From NCBI RefSeq assembly GCF_021405525.1, contig NZ_JAGQAG010000003.1, positions 117,763 through 181,762 of the forward strand: 64,000 bases of DNA. Reading direction: 5' to 3'. The position numbers and the translations under genes were made by a program. The DNA is from Ruegeria pomeroyi. Lineage in GTDB: Bacteria; Pseudomonadota; Alphaproteobacteria; Rhodobacterales; Rhodobacteraceae. The first letter of the stretch is position 1. The number at the start of each line of letters is the position of its first letter. This document shows, one piece after another, positions 23,870-33,637 of the stretch. A model generated the notes under the pieces. The model was not told the origin of the DNA, did not search any database, and saw only the letters and a program-made list of their open reading frames with translations.

Positions 23870-25781
23870 TTTTACGAAGAACCGGTCTTCAGGCGGCGAA
23901 ACGATTGGTGCACTTCTGGCGAAGAACGCGTCGCTCCACGGAAAGGATATCGCCCGTCGCGAAAAAGAGCGTGGGATATGGAAAGAAACCACCTGGGCGG
24001 AATACGCCCAAGAGGTGGTGGCCTGTGCGGCTGGGCTTGAAAAAATCGGCGTGAAGCCTGGCAAAGCAGTGCTTGTTCTGGGCGATAACCGTGCGCGGCT
24101 CTATGGCGGCATGCTGGCTGTTTCGTTGCTTGGTGCCTACGCCATGCCCGCTTATCCGGGCGCAACTCTTGAGGAACTAAGGCACTTTCTTGGCGAAGTC
24201 GAGATCGTCGCGGCCATTGCGGAAGATCAGGAACAGGTTGACAAGATCCTGGAACTGAAGGACGCGGGCGCCGAGGGCATCGACCACATCATTTATGATG
24301 AAGCGCGCGGTCTTGGCTTCTACGAGGTTGAAGGGCTGTTGTCCTGGGATCACCTGATCGAAGTTGGTCAGCACGATCTGAACGAAACCCCGGGCCTGCG
24401 TGAGGAACTGCTTAGTCGTGCGAAGCCGGAAGATCCGGCCATTTTTCTGCACTCCTCCGGAACGACGGGCGCGCCGAAGGGCATCGTACTGAGTCAGAAG
24501 AACGTTCTTGCTGCTGCTCGGAATGGACATGCGGCGGGTGCCTTCGACGAAAATGAGGAGATCCTCGCGTACTTGCCGATGGCCTGGGTGGGAGACTACG
24601 CCATAACCGTTGCCGCGGCACTCCTTTGGCGTTTCACCGTGAATGTGCCTGAGCGCCAGGAAACGGTCGTGCGCGACATGCGCGAGATCGCTCCGACCTT
24701 CTATCTGGCGGCTCCGAGAAGCTGGGACCAGATGCTGACGACAATCCAGGTGGGTATCGAAAATTCGACCCCTTTAAAGAAATGGCTGTACCATTTTTTC
24801 ATGGATCGGGCCATCGCCGCTGAGACACGCAAGCTGAACGGAAAAAGCGGTGGTATATTGGAGCCTTTGGGCCGACTTTTGGGCGAGGCAATCATTTTCG
24901 GACCGATCAAGGACCAGTTCGGAATGAGCCGCCTCAAGAACGCGTTCACCGGCGGCGAAGCGATCGGCGAAGACACCTTTGTTTTCTACCGATCCTTGGG
25001 AATCAAATTGCGCCAACTCTATGGCCAAACCGAAAACAGCGCGATCAATGCAATTCAGTCTCCGGGTGAAGTGCGCCTTCATACCGTCGGCAAACCCGCG
25101 CCCGGCGTCGAGGTGACCATCGCCGAGGACGGGGAGATCCTGGTACGCTCGGACAGCGTATTCGAAGGGTACTTCAACAAACCCGAAGCGACCGCCGAAG
25201 CCCTTGAGGGCGGGTGGCTGCATACAGGTGATGCCGGGTATTTGGAGGAAGATGGACACTTGGTTGTTCTGGGGCGCGTCTCCGAGGTCATGCATACGGC
25301 CGGAGGCGAGCGGTTTGTGCCAAACTACATCGAGAACCGGTTGAAATTCAGCCCTTATATTAAGGATGCTGCCGTAATCGGCGCCGGGCTTGACGAATTG
25401 ACGGCTATGGTCTGCGTGGATTTCGAAGCCGTTGGCCACTGGGCAGAGGTGAACGGCGTGCCCTATGTGTCTTATGCCGATCTTTCTCAGCGTGAAGAGG
25501 TCGCGACGTTGCTTCGCGAGGCCTTCCAACGGGTCAACAAGGCCGTCACCGAACCATTGCGCCTGCAACGCTTTGTCAGTCTGCCGAAAGAATTCGACCC
25601 GGACGATGGTGAAATCACGCGAACCCGAAAACTGCGGAGGAAGGTCGTTCAGGAACGCTATGCCGACGTGATCGCGGCGCTCTACGACGGTTCAAAAGAG
25701 GTCCATGTAAGCGCGCAGGTGACTTACGAGACCGGGGAAGTAGGGAAGGTCGAAAGAAGCCTTCCCATCAGGGAGGTATAA
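23862..25781 (+). CDS. AMP-dependent acyl-CoA synthetase (long-chain-like)
   Basis: Activates a carboxylic acid with ATP and CoA. 639 residues. The P-loop-like motif HSSGTTGAPKG, the YGQTE adenine motif, the HTGDAG hinge region and the C-terminal Lys region EITRTRKLRRK are all present; the length and insertions match COG1022 long-chain synthetases. It sits inside a liv-type transporter operon between livG and livH, overlapping livG and touching livH (stop at 25781, ATG at 25782). This implies that imported substrate is activated at once. A paralogue occupies the same place in the second transporter cluster (58680-60677). Confidence 0.92.
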   Translation: MTDFTKNRSSGGETIGALLAKNASLHGKDIARREKERGIWKETTWAEYAQEVVACAAGLEKIGVKPGKAVLVLGDNRARLYGGMLAVSLLGAYAMPAYPGATLEELRHFLGEVEIVAAIAEDQEQVDKILELKDAGAEGIDHIIYDEARGLGFYEVEGLLSWDHLIEVGQHDLNETPGLREELLSRAKPEDPAIFLHSSGTTGAPKGIVLSQKNVLAAARNGHAAGAFDENEEILAYLPMAWVGDYAITVAAALLWRFTVNVPERQETVVRDMREIAPTFYLAAPRSWDQMLTTIQVGIENSTPLKKWLYHFFMDRAIAAETRKLNGKSGGILEPLGRLLGEAIIFGPIKDQFGMSRLKNAFTGGEAIGEDTFVFYRSLGIKLRQLYGQTENSAINAIQSPGEVRLHTVGKPAPGVEVTIAEDGEILVRSDSVFEGYFNKPEATAEALEGGWLHTGDAGYLEEDGHLVVLGRVSEVMHTAGGERFVPNYIENRLKFSPYIKDAAVIGAGLDELTAMVCVDFEAVGHWAEVNGVPYVSYADLSQREEVATLLREAFQRVNKAVTEPLRLQRFVSLPKEFDPDDGEITRTRKLRRKVVQERYADVIAALYDGSKEVHVSAQVTYETGEVGKVERSLPIREV

Positions 25782-26669
25782 ATGGACTGGGTCTTTCTAT
25801 CAGAGCTTGCGATCAACGGAGCCTTGACGGGTCTGCTGTACTCGCTATTCGCCATCGGCCTTGTGCTGATTTACAAGGCATCTTCGGTGCCCAATCTGGC
25901 TCAGGGCGGGTTGACCATGGTAGGGGCCTATGTGGTCCTGGCGCTGGCACGCGACGTGGGTTTACCCTTGTGGCTGGCCATCCCTCTGGCTGCGGTTGTC
26001 ATGTTCGGCCTTGGGTTCGGCATTGAGCGTGTTGCTCTGCGCCGTCTCGCAGGTCGGCCGGTTGTCATGATCTTGATGCTGACACTCGGCCTCGACATTT
26101 TCCTGCGGGGTACAACGCTTGCGATTTGGGGCGGGACGTCACGTTCGATGGAATTGGGCGTCAGCTATGATCCACTGTTTTTTGACGACATCTTCATCAG
26201 CCGCATCCATCTGGTTGGTGCCGGTGTTGCGCTCGCCTTGTTTGTCGCATTCATGCTGTTTTTCCGAACCCGGACCGGGATCAAGTTGCGGGCGATCGCG
26301 GATGATTACATGGCTTCGTGGTCGGTAGGTATCTCGGTTGAACGCGGAGTTGGCCTGTCCTGGGCGCTGGCATCCGTTGTTGCCGTCGCTGCGGGCGTTA
26401 TCTGGGGCGAGATTCAGGGTGTCGATCAGGCGCTGTCGCTGTTGCTTCTCAAAGGTCTGACAGTTGCCGTTCTCGGTGGTCTCGACAGTATCCTTGGCGC
26501 CGTGATCGCAGGCATCATCCTGGGCGTCGTCGAAAACGTTGTTTCTGATTTCCTCGATCCGCTTGTCGGAGGCGGAAGCCGTGAGCTTATCGTCGCCGCC
26601 GTGCTCATTCTTACCGTCATGATCCGTCCGCACGGGCTGTTCGGTCGTCACGACATCGAAAGGGTGTAA
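25782..26669 (+). CDS. ABC transporter permease, LivH-like
   Basis: Inner-membrane permease of 295 residues with eight or so hydrophobic segments. It has the typical start (INGALTGLLYSLFAIGLVLI, YKASSVPNLAQGGLTMVGAY) and the EAA-like cytoplasmic loop around GLTVAVLGGLDSILGAVIAG. It begins right after the synthetase stop with GGGAGG upstream, and is followed by LivM after 3 bases. Confidence 0.92.
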   Translation: MDWVFLSELAINGALTGLLYSLFAIGLVLIYKASSVPNLAQGGLTMVGAYVVLALARDVGLPLWLAIPLAAVVMFGLGFGIERVALRRLAGRPVVMILMLTLGLDIFLRGTTLAIWGGTSRSMELGVSYDPLFFDDIFISRIHLVGAGVALALFVAFMLFFRTRTGIKLRAIADDYMASWSVGISVERGVGLSWALASVVAVAAGVIWGEIQGVDQALSLLLLKGLTVAVLGGLDSILGAVIAGIILGVVENVVSDFLDPLVGGGSRELIVAAVLILTVMIRPHGLFGRHDIERV

Positions 26670-26672
26670 GGG

Positions 26673-27746
26673 ATGTTTTACAGACTTTCCGGCGTCCATC
26701 ACGCCAACTACGTTTCGGACAGCCGTATCTTCAAGGTGCCTGCCGACAGAAATCTGACAGCATTCATCTTTCTGATCGGTCTTGCCGCGCCATTCATCAT
26801 CCCGTCGCTTTATCTGAACAGCTACATGCTTCCCTGGCTGATCTGGACGGCCGCCGCGCTTGGATTGAATCTGGTGACAGGTTGGGCAGGCCAACTTCAC
26901 TTGGGTTATGCTGCGGTCATGGCCGTCGGAGCGTATTCGTCGATCCATGCCGCGCGTTTCGGGGTGCCGTGGGAATTCGCCCTGATCATCGGCGGATTGA
27001 CGTCATCCGTGATCGGCAGCCTGTTTGCTTTTGCCGCTTTGCGGGTCAAGGGACTGTATCTCGCCCTTACCACTCTTGCGATGCAATTCGTGATGGACTG
27101 GGTTCTGACCCACTCTCCGGCGATCTCGGGGGGTTCACACGCGTCGCTCCAGTCACCGACATTGGCTCTGCTCGGGCAAGAGATTACCACTGATACTGGC
27201 TTCTACTATGTCGCCTTCGGCTGGTGTGTGTTGGTGACGATCTTCATGCTTAATCTCAAGCGTACTGGACTCGGTCGCGCCTTGGTCGCTGTCCGGGAAA
27301 AAGACTTTGCGGCCGCGATCCTGGGTGTGAACAGTTTCTACTACAAAATCCTCGCGTTCGCGACTTCGTCGTTCATCGCAGGCGTCAGCGGTGCGTTGCT
27401 TGTTGCCACCTTTTTCTTTCTCGCCGCACCCGAGCAATTTTCGGTTGCCGTTTCGATCCAGGTTCTTGCGATGGTGATTGTTGGCGGCCTTGGCAGCATT
27501 ATCGGTTCCTATTTCGGTGTTGCCCTGATCCTTCTTGTTCCGGGTATCGTGAACGGTCTCGTCGTCACGCTGAGTGACGGGCTTGGCATGCAGATCGATG
27601 TTGAAACACTCGCTCACATCCCGAACGCAGTCTATGGCGCACTGATCGTCATTATCCTTCTGATCGAACCACTCGGTTTGGGAAAACTCTACGGCAACAT
27701 CAGAGACTATCTGATGGTCTGGCCCTTCGATCAGTTCAAGAAATAG
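26673..27746 (+). CDS. ABC transporter permease, LivM-like
   Basis: Second permease, 357 residues, with the LivM signature LGLNLVTGWAGQLHLGYAAV and the loop MVIVGGLGSIIGSYFGVAL. The N-terminus carries about 25 extra hydrophilic residues before the first helix. It is followed after 4 bases by the LivF-like ATPase gene. Confidence 0.92.
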   Translation: MFYRLSGVHHANYVSDSRIFKVPADRNLTAFIFLIGLAAPFIIPSLYLNSYMLPWLIWTAAALGLNLVTGWAGQLHLGYAAVMAVGAYSSIHAARFGVPWEFALIIGGLTSSVIGSLFAFAALRVKGLYLALTTLAMQFVMDWVLTHSPAISGGSHASLQSPTLALLGQEITTDTGFYYVAFGWCVLVTIFMLNLKRTGLGRALVAVREKDFAAAILGVNSFYYKILAFATSSFIAGVSGALLVATFFFLAAPEQFSVAVSIQVLAMVIVGGLGSIIGSYFGVALILLVPGIVNGLVVTLSDGLGMQIDVETLAHIPNAVYGALIVIILLIEPLGLGKLYGNIRDYLMVWPFDQFKK

Positions 27747-27750
27747 GGGA

Positions 27751-28566
27751 ATGCCGATGCAAGAAAAAGTTGAAGCCCAGAACATTCTATCCATGAACAG
27801 CGTCGAAGTACTGTACGACAATGTAATACTGGCGATCAAAGGTGTTTCGGTCCAAGTCCCAAAGGGCGAGATGATCGCACTCTTGGGATCGAACGGAGCG
27901 GGAAAAAGCACCACGTTGAAAGCGATCAGCGGTCTTTTGAAGGCTGAGCGCGGACGCATCAGCCGAGGTGAGATAACGTTCCAGGGAGTGGACATTACCG
28001 AAGCGCTCGCGCAAGAACGCGTCGAGATGGGCATCTGTCATGTCATCGAAGGGCGGCGGGTCTTCGAACATCTGACCCCCGACGAGAACCTGACCGCCGC
28101 CGCGCCGCGCGGAATGTCCCGATCAACGCTGAATGCGGAAAAGGACAAGATCTACGGATATTTTCCGCGGCTTGCCGAACGCAAAAGTTCGCAAGCAGGC
28201 TATTTGTCGGGTGGTGAGCAACAGATGCTTGCCATTGGGCGGGCCCTCGTGACCCAGCCGAAGCTGTTGATGCTTGATGAACCAAGTCTCGGGCTTGCTC
28301 CGTTCCTGGTCGAGGAGATCTTCGGCATCTTGCAAAAGATCAATAAGGATGAGGGCCTGTCCGTCCTGCTGGTGGAACAGAACGCCCTGGCGGCTCTGGA
28401 AATCGTTTCGCAAGGGTACCTTATCGAGAACGGCCGCGTTGTTATGCACGGCACCGCCGAGGCGCTCAAATCTAACTCCGACATTCAGGAGTTCTATCTA
28501 GGCGGCGGAGAGACCGACTTTCACAACGTCAAGCACTACAGCCGACGCAAACGTTGGTTGAGTTGA
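27751..28566 (+). CDS. ABC transporter ATPase, LivF-like
   Basis: Second ATPase subunit, 271 residues (an ATG six bases later is an alternative start). Walker A is GSNGAGKS, the signature is LSGGEQQMLAIGRAL, Walker B is LLMLDEPSLGLAP. The C-terminal tail NVKHYSRRKRWLS is also present, slightly changed, in the LivF of the second cluster, showing that the two transporters are sister systems. The substrate-binding protein gene follows. Confidence 0.92.
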   Translation: MPMQEKVEAQNILSMNSVEVLYDNVILAIKGVSVQVPKGEMIALLGSNGAGKSTTLKAISGLLKAERGRISRGEITFQGVDITEALAQERVEMGICHVIEGRRVFEHLTPDENLTAAAPRGMSRSTLNAEKDKIYGYFPRLAERKSSQAGYLSGGEQQMLAIGRALVTQPKLLMLDEPSLGLAPFLVEEIFGILQKINKDEGLSVLLVEQNALAALEIVSQGYLIENGRVVMHGTAEALKSNSDIQEFYLGGGETDFHNVKHYSRRKRWLS

Positions 28567-28599
28567 GGTACTAATCAGAAGTTGTTCAGGGAGGAACAA

Positions 28600-29838
28600 A
28601 TGAAGAAATTTACCAAAGCGTTGGCTGTACTATCCATGTTCGGAGGAGCAGTGTTCAGCACCCAGGCGCTGGCCGAGCCATTCAAGATCGGCATCTGCTA
28701 CGACCTCAGCAAAGCCTATACCTTTGCCACGCCGCAGGTTTCGCAGGCCGCGATGGACCTTGCCAAGCTCATCAACATGAAGGGCGGCATCGGTGGCGAA
28801 CCGGTCGAAGTCATCGTGCGTGACCACGGGAACGAACCGCAGCGCGGAATCGAGTGCTACTCGAAACTCAGCCGCGAGGGCGTCTTTGTTTTCGATACCC
28901 TGTCCACTCCGGTGTCTCTGGCTATCCTGCCGCGGGCCATGGAAGACGGGCGTATCCTGATGCAGTCTCTTGTCGGGCGCGGCGATGCCGTTGATGGCAC
29001 CGTCTTCGATTGGGTCTATCCGATCGGGCCGACCTATTGGGGACAGGCCGCCAACGATGTCGCCTACATCAAGCAATTGCATGACGGCGATCTGTCAGAT
29101 GTGAAGGTCGGGTTTGTTTACTTCGATTATCCCTTCGGGCAGGAGCCGATCGAGATCCTGGAAACCCTGTCCGAGAAAGAGGGTTTCGAGCTTGAACTGT
29201 ACCCCGTGCCACTGCCTGGCAGCGACCAGGCCGGCGTGTGGTCGAAGGTGCGCCGCGACAAGCCCGATCATGTGATCGTCTGGATGCTGGGCGGTGCCCA
29301 TGTGGTTGCCTCGAAAGAGATGAAGCGCAATCGCATTCCGATGGACAAATACATCTCGGTCAACTGGCTGAACGAAGTCGATATCGCCAACATCGGTAAA
29401 GAGGCCGCCAAAGGTATCAAGCGCGGGACCAATGTCGTGGGCGGTCAGGATATTGCCCTGTATCAGGAAATCATGGCCGAGCTTTATGACAAGGGCGAGG
29501 GATCCGGCCCGATCGAGAAGACGCAGGACGTTTTCTACAACACCGGGCTGGCCATGTATTCGATCATGTTCGAAGCCGCGCGCAAGGCGGCGGAAGCCGA
29601 GGGGCTGCCGATCACTCCGACATCCTACAAGGCCGGACTGGAGTCGCTTGAGGGCTATGACGCGAACGGGCTGATGGCCCCCGTTACGGTGACGGCCGAA
29701 GATCATGGCGGCGGGGGCAAGACCCGTATCGAAATGTGGGACGGAGAGACTTGGGTGCCGCAAACCGACTGGATCTCTGCGTACACGGACGTTGTGTGGG
29801 GTGTGGTTAAAGAGAGTTCCGCGAAATACGAGCAGTGA
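28600..29838 (+). CDS. Liv-type periplasmic substrate-binding protein 1
   Basis: 412 residues from MKKFTKALAV (GGGAGGAA upstream); the longer frame from 28582 lacks a signal peptide at its start. Signal peptide cleavage is likely after STQALA. The mature part is a type I periplasmic binding fold (FKIGICYDLSKAYTFATPQV, EVIVRDHGNEPQRG, GFVYFDYPFGQEP, then a hinge). It is nearly a duplicate of the next gene. Ligand unknown; the operon context points to a carboxylic acid activated by the adjacent synthetase. Confidence 0.92.
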   Translation: MKKFTKALAVLSMFGGAVFSTQALAEPFKIGICYDLSKAYTFATPQVSQAAMDLAKLINMKGGIGGEPVEVIVRDHGNEPQRGIECYSKLSREGVFVFDTLSTPVSLAILPRAMEDGRILMQSLVGRGDAVDGTVFDWVYPIGPTYWGQAANDVAYIKQLHDGDLSDVKVGFVYFDYPFGQEPIEILETLSEKEGFELELYPVPLPGSDQAGVWSKVRRDKPDHVIVWMLGGAHVVASKEMKRNRIPMDKYISVNWLNEVDIANIGKEAAKGIKRGTNVVGGQDIALYQEIMAELYDKGEGSGPIEKTQDVFYNTGLAMYSIMFEAARKAAEAEGLPITPTSYKAGLESLEGYDANGLMAPVTVTAEDHGGGGKTRIEMWDGETWVPQTDWISAYTDVVWGVVKESSAKYEQ

Positions 29839-29935
29839 AAGACTGGTAGCAGGAAGGGCGACGCTACGCGGGGCGGCAGCGGCGTTTACAAAGCGGTATC
29901 ACCGCCCCAAACCAAACCAACGGGAGAGAGAAAAC

Positions 29936-31186
29936 ATGAAAGTCAAACAGCACATTAAGGCAGTGGTACTTGCTACTGCGCTGGCAGCAAGCGCGACTGT
30001 TGCCTCAGCGCAGGACAAGGAGCCGATCCGCTTCGGACTCTGCTTCGACCTCAGTAAATCCTACACGTTCATTTCGCCGCAGGTGGCCCAGGCCGCGCAG
30101 GATCTCGCGATGTACACCAACGAAAATGGCGGTATCGAAGGGCATCCGGTTGAAGTCATCATTCGCGATCACGGCAACGAACCGCAGCGCGGTGTGGAAT
30201 GCTACGAGCAGCTCAAGCGCGAAGGCGTTTTCCTTTTCAATTTTCTGTCCACGCCGGTCACGAACGCGGTTCTGCCGCGTGCGATGAAGGACGGCAACGT
30301 GTTGATGCAGTCCTTTGTTGGCCGCGGTGACGCGGTGGACGGCGAAGTGTTCGAATGGGTTTTCCCGGTCGGTCCGACGTACTGGCAGCAGGCGGCAAAT
30401 GACGTTGCCTTCATCAAGGGTCAGATGGGCGGTGACTTGAGCAAGGCGAAGATCGGGTTCATCTATCTGGATTATCCCTTTGGCCAGGAACCGATCGAGA
30501 TCCTGAAAACGCTTTCCGAAAAGGAAGGGTTCGAACTGGAGCTGTATCCCGTGCCGCTTCCCGGGTCGGATCAGGCCGGCGCATGGAGCAAAATCCGCCG
30601 CGACAAGCCTGACTACGTGATCAGCTGGCTGCTGGCGGGCGGGCATGTGGTCGCCTCGAAGGAAATGCGCCGCAACCGTTTCCCGATCGACCGCTATCTG
30701 TCGGTGAACTGGCTGAACGAAGTCGATATCGCCAATATCGGCGCGGAAGAGGCGAAAGGCATCCTGCGCGGGACGAACGTGGCCGGTGGCCAGGAAGTTC
30801 CGATCGTCAAGACGATGCTGGACACCTACTATGCCAATGGCAAGGGCAGCGGACCCGAGAGCCTCGTGCGCGACGTGTACTACAATACGGGCATGGCGAT
30901 CTACTCGGCCGGTTTCGAAGCTGCGCGTATTGCGATTACCGAAAACGGTTGGCCGATCACACCGGAAACCATGAAGAATGCCTTTGAATCGATCGAGAAC
31001 TTCGATGGAAACGGCATCATGGCCCCGGTTACAGTGACCGACAAAGACCACGGAGGTGGTGGCAAGACCCGGGTCGAACAGTGGAATGGCGAAACCTGGG
31101 TTCCGCTGACCGACTGGAGCGCCGACTATCTCGACGTTGTTTGGGATGTCATCAAGCACAGCTCGGCGACTTTCACCGTCGAATAA
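29936..31186 (+). CDS. Liv-type periplasmic substrate-binding protein 2
   Basis: 416 residues from MKVKQHIKAV at 29936, with GGGAGAGAG just upstream; the frame to 29705 is an overlap artefact. The signal peptide ends at about ATVASA before QDKEP. Long stretches match the previous gene (for example DYPFGQEPIEIL, LSEKEGFELELYPVPLPGSD and SVNWLNEVDIANIG). A tandem duplication followed by divergence is clear. The two may bind related ligands for one transporter. A stable hairpin follows the stop. Confidence 0.92.
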   Translation: MKVKQHIKAVVLATALAASATVASAQDKEPIRFGLCFDLSKSYTFISPQVAQAAQDLAMYTNENGGIEGHPVEVIIRDHGNEPQRGVECYEQLKREGVFLFNFLSTPVTNAVLPRAMKDGNVLMQSFVGRGDAVDGEVFEWVFPVGPTYWQQAANDVAFIKGQMGGDLSKAKIGFIYLDYPFGQEPIEILKTLSEKEGFELELYPVPLPGSDQAGAWSKIRRDKPDYVISWLLAGGHVVASKEMRRNRFPIDRYLSVNWLNEVDIANIGAEEAKGILRGTNVAGGQEVPIVKTMLDTYYANGKGSGPESLVRDVYYNTGMAIYSAGFEAARIAITENGWPITPETMKNAFESIENFDGNGIMAPVTVTDKDHGGGGKTRVEQWNGETWVPLTDWSADYLDVVWDVIKHSSATFTVE

Positions 31187-31192
31187 GACTGG

Positions 31193-31224
31193 GCTTCCCC
31201 GCGGCAGACACGTCGCGGGGAAGC
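31193..31224 (+). terminator. Strong hairpin after the second binding protein (terminator or attenuator)
   Basis: GCTTCCCCGCG (31193-31203) pairs perfectly with CGCGGGGAAGC (31214-31224) around a 10-base loop, followed by only three T residues. Such a hairpin often protects the abundant binding-protein mRNA or reduces read-through into downstream genes. Confidence 0.65.
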
Positions 31225-31265
31225 TTTCCGCAGTTAGATTGTCCCGAGAAAGCGAAGCAGGTATC

Positions 31266-32042
31266 ATGAGCCCCATTGACGTGAAGATCGAAGACGGAAT
31301 TGCAACCGTCTGTATTAACCGGCCCGAACGCAAAAACGCACTTTCCGTGGCGGCTACGAACGGGCTGACCGATGCTTGGGAAAAGATCGAGGCGGATGAC
31401 AGCGTTCGTGTGGCCATTCTGACTTCGGCCGATTGTGGCGTGTTCAGCGCCGGACTGGATCTGAAGGAAGCCACAAAAATCGCACGCGACGAGGGCGTCG
31501 ATATTCTGACCAAGATGCGCGACCCGTTTCACGAGACAATGCGCGCCTGCAAGAAACCGATCATCGCGGCGATGACGGGGTCGCTGATGGCGGGCGGAAT
31601 GATGCTGACTTTGAATTGCGATCTGCGGGTCGGTCTCAAGGGGACCAAGGTCGGTATCACCGAAGTAAAGATCGGTCGTGGATCGCCTTGGGCATCGCCA
31701 GCATTGTCCATGCTGCCGCAGCCCATCCTTATGGAAATAGTTCTGACCGGCGACTTGATGCCGATCGAGCGCCTGCACGAATACGGGTTCACCAACTATA
31801 TCGAAGACACTCCCGATGCTGTCCGCGCACGGGCCTTCGACCTTGCCAAACGCATTGCCAGCGCGGCCCCGCTGTCGGTTGTTGCCGCGAAAGGCAGTGT
31901 TCGCGCAACCATGGATCTTGGCTGTGCCGGTGGTCTGGAAGAGGGCAAGCGCCTGCACGAGGTGGTTTACGCCAGCAACGACGCGATTGAAGGCCCAAAG
32001 GCCTTTGCTGAAAAGCGAGCACCCGTCTGGACCGGGACCTGA
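31266..32042 (+). CDS. Enoyl-CoA hydratase/isomerase with both catalytic Glu positions kept
   Basis: Crotonase-fold protein, 258 residues from MSPIDVKIED at 31266 (a longer frame begins inside the preceding gene). The CoA-binding oxyanion loops (SAGLDLKEA; GSLMAGGMM) are present. Glu occurs in both positions equivalent to the rat hydratase pair (ITEVKIG; LMEIVLTG), so true hydratase activity is plausible. It is followed by a second crotonase 12 bases downstream. Confidence 0.88.
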   Translation: MSPIDVKIEDGIATVCINRPERKNALSVAATNGLTDAWEKIEADDSVRVAILTSADCGVFSAGLDLKEATKIARDEGVDILTKMRDPFHETMRACKKPIIAAMTGSLMAGGMMLTLNCDLRVGLKGTKVGITEVKIGRGSPWASPALSMLPQPILMEIVLTGDLMPIERLHEYGFTNYIEDTPDAVRARAFDLAKRIASAAPLSVVAAKGSVRATMDLGCAGGLEEGKRLHEVVYASNDAIEGPKAFAEKRAPVWTGT

Positions 32043-32053
32043 TGGAGGCTTGA

Positions 32054-32836
32054 ATGACTGAGCTTATTCGCCTGGACAGGGATGGCCCTGTCGGAATCCT
32101 GCGGTTTCTTCAGCCGACAAAACGCAACCCTTACAGCATCGGGTTCGTCGAAGAACTAGTGGCGCTCCTGCGCGAAGCCGAACGGGACGCTACGATCCGT
32201 GTCGTTGTTATGACCGGTGGCGATCATTTCAGCAGCGGCGGCGATCTTGTCGGGTTTCAGTCTGAGATCGCGAAAGGCGCAAAGGCGACATCGGAAATGG
32301 TGGAGCTGGTTCACGATGGCGGACGCGCGGCCTATCTGTTTCGCAAACCTCTGATTTCCGCGGTATGCGGCGTGGCTTTTGGCGCGGGTTTAAGCCTGGC
32401 CTTGTCGGCGGACATTGTCGTTGCTGCCGAAGATGCCCGGCTGTGCGAAGTTTTTGCGCGCGTCGGCGGCTGTCCTGACACGGGATCAAGCTGGCTGCTT
32501 CAACAGCGTGCCGGTGCGGGGGTGGCGCGGATGCTGGTGCTCACGGGCCGCGAGATCGACGGACGCACCGCTAGGGACCTGCGCGTTGTCGAAGAATGCG
32601 TGCCGGCCAACCAGGTCGAGGTACGGGCGTTGGAAATTGCCCGCGAGATTGCAACGCACCCGATGTTTGGCGTTCAGACCGCCAAGCGTGTGATGCGCGC
32701 CGCAGCCGAGTGCAGCTATCTCGAGGCGCTGGATATCGAGCGCGATGCCCAAAGCGTTTTGCTGTGCGCGCATGACTTTCCCGAGGCGATGAAAGCGTTC
32801 TCGGAAAAAAGAACTCCAGAATTCAAAGACCGTTAG
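32054..32836 (+). CDS. Crotonase-family protein, PaaG/enoyl-CoA isomerase type
   Basis: 260 residues. Oxyanion segments SSGGDLVGF and GVAFGAGLSL are present, but the two hydratase Glu positions are Phe and Met. The later segment VGGCPDTGSSWLL has the Asp typical of PaaG-type enoyl-CoA isomerases. Double-bond isomerisation is the more likely reaction than hydration. It lies between a hydratase and etfB in one direction. Confidence 0.83.
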   Translation: MTELIRLDRDGPVGILRFLQPTKRNPYSIGFVEELVALLREAERDATIRVVVMTGGDHFSSGGDLVGFQSEIAKGAKATSEMVELVHDGGRAAYLFRKPLISAVCGVAFGAGLSLALSADIVVAAEDARLCEVFARVGGCPDTGSSWLLQQRAGAGVARMLVLTGREIDGRTARDLRVVEECVPANQVEVRALEIAREIATHPMFGVQTAKRVMRAAAECSYLEALDIERDAQSVLLCAHDFPEAMKAFSEKRTPEFKDR

Positions 32837-32878
32837 CTCGGTTGAAACCTTATCGCAAAACTCAAGGAGCCCACGCCA

Positions 32879-33637
32879 ATGAAGGTACTCGTGCCTGTGA
32901 AACGCGTGATCGACTACAACGTGAAGGTCCGCGTCAAGGCGGATGGCAGCGGTGTCGATCTCGCCAACGTTAAGATGTCGATGAACCCGTTCGACGAAAT
33001 CGCCGTTGAAGAGGCGATCCGCCTGAAAGAGGCGGGAAAAGCCGAAGAGGTCGTCGCGGTATCCATCGGCGTCAAACAGGCGCAGGAAACCCTGCGCACC
33101 GCACTGGCCATGGGCGCCGACCGCGCCATCCTGGTCGTCGCAGCGGATGACGTGCACCAGGATATCGAGCCGCTGGCAGTGGCCAAGATCCTTGCCAAGG
33201 TCGTGGAAGAGGAACAGCCCGGTCTGGTTCTCTGCGGCAAGCAGGCGATCGACAACGACATGAATGCCACCGGCCAGATGCTGTCGGCGATCCTCGGTTG
33301 GAGCCAGGCGACCTTTGCCTCGGAAGTGGGCATCGATGGCGACAGCGCCGTCGTCACCCGCGAGGTCGATGGCGGCCTGCAGACCATCAAGGTCAAGATG
33401 CCGACCGTCGTTTCCGTCGACCTGCGCCTGAACGAACCGCGCTATGCGTCGCTGCCCAACATCATGAAGGCCAAGAAAAAGCCGCTGGATGAAAAGACCG
33501 CCGCCGATTACGGCGTCGACGTCACCCCGCGCCTGACCGTGGTCAAGACGTCCGAGCCGGCCGAACGCGCCGCCGGTGAAATGGTTGGCTCGGTCGACGA
33601 GCTGGTTGCGAAACTCAAGGAAAAGGGGGCGGTGTGA
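32879..33637 (+). CDS. etfB: Electron transfer flavoprotein beta subunit
   Basis: 252 residues, normal for Etf[38 protein letters not shown] and [16 protein letters not shown] (AMP region) are diagnostic. It accepts electrons from the acyl-CoA dehydrogenases as a dimer with EtfA. AAGGAGCCCACGCC stands before the ATG. The stop overlaps the etfA ATG (TGATG). It serves the six dehydrogenase genes of this island or the whole cell. Confidence 0.96.
   Translation: MKVLVPVKRVIDYNVKVRVKADGSGVDLANVKMSMNPFDEIAVEEAIRLKEAGKAEEVVAVSIGVKQAQETLRTALAMGADRAILVVAADDVHQDIEPLAVAKILAKVVEEEQPGLVLCGKQAIDNDMNATGQMLSAILGWSQATFASEVGIDGDSAVVTREVDGGLQTIKVKMPTVVSVDLRLNEPRYASLPNIMKAKKKPLDEKTAADYGVDVTPRLTVVKTSEPAERAAGEMVGSVDELVAKLKEKGAV

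Noticed and set aside
30005..31513. 502-codon minus-strand frame
   Set aside because: Antisense to the second binding protein and the crotonase; no family resemblance.
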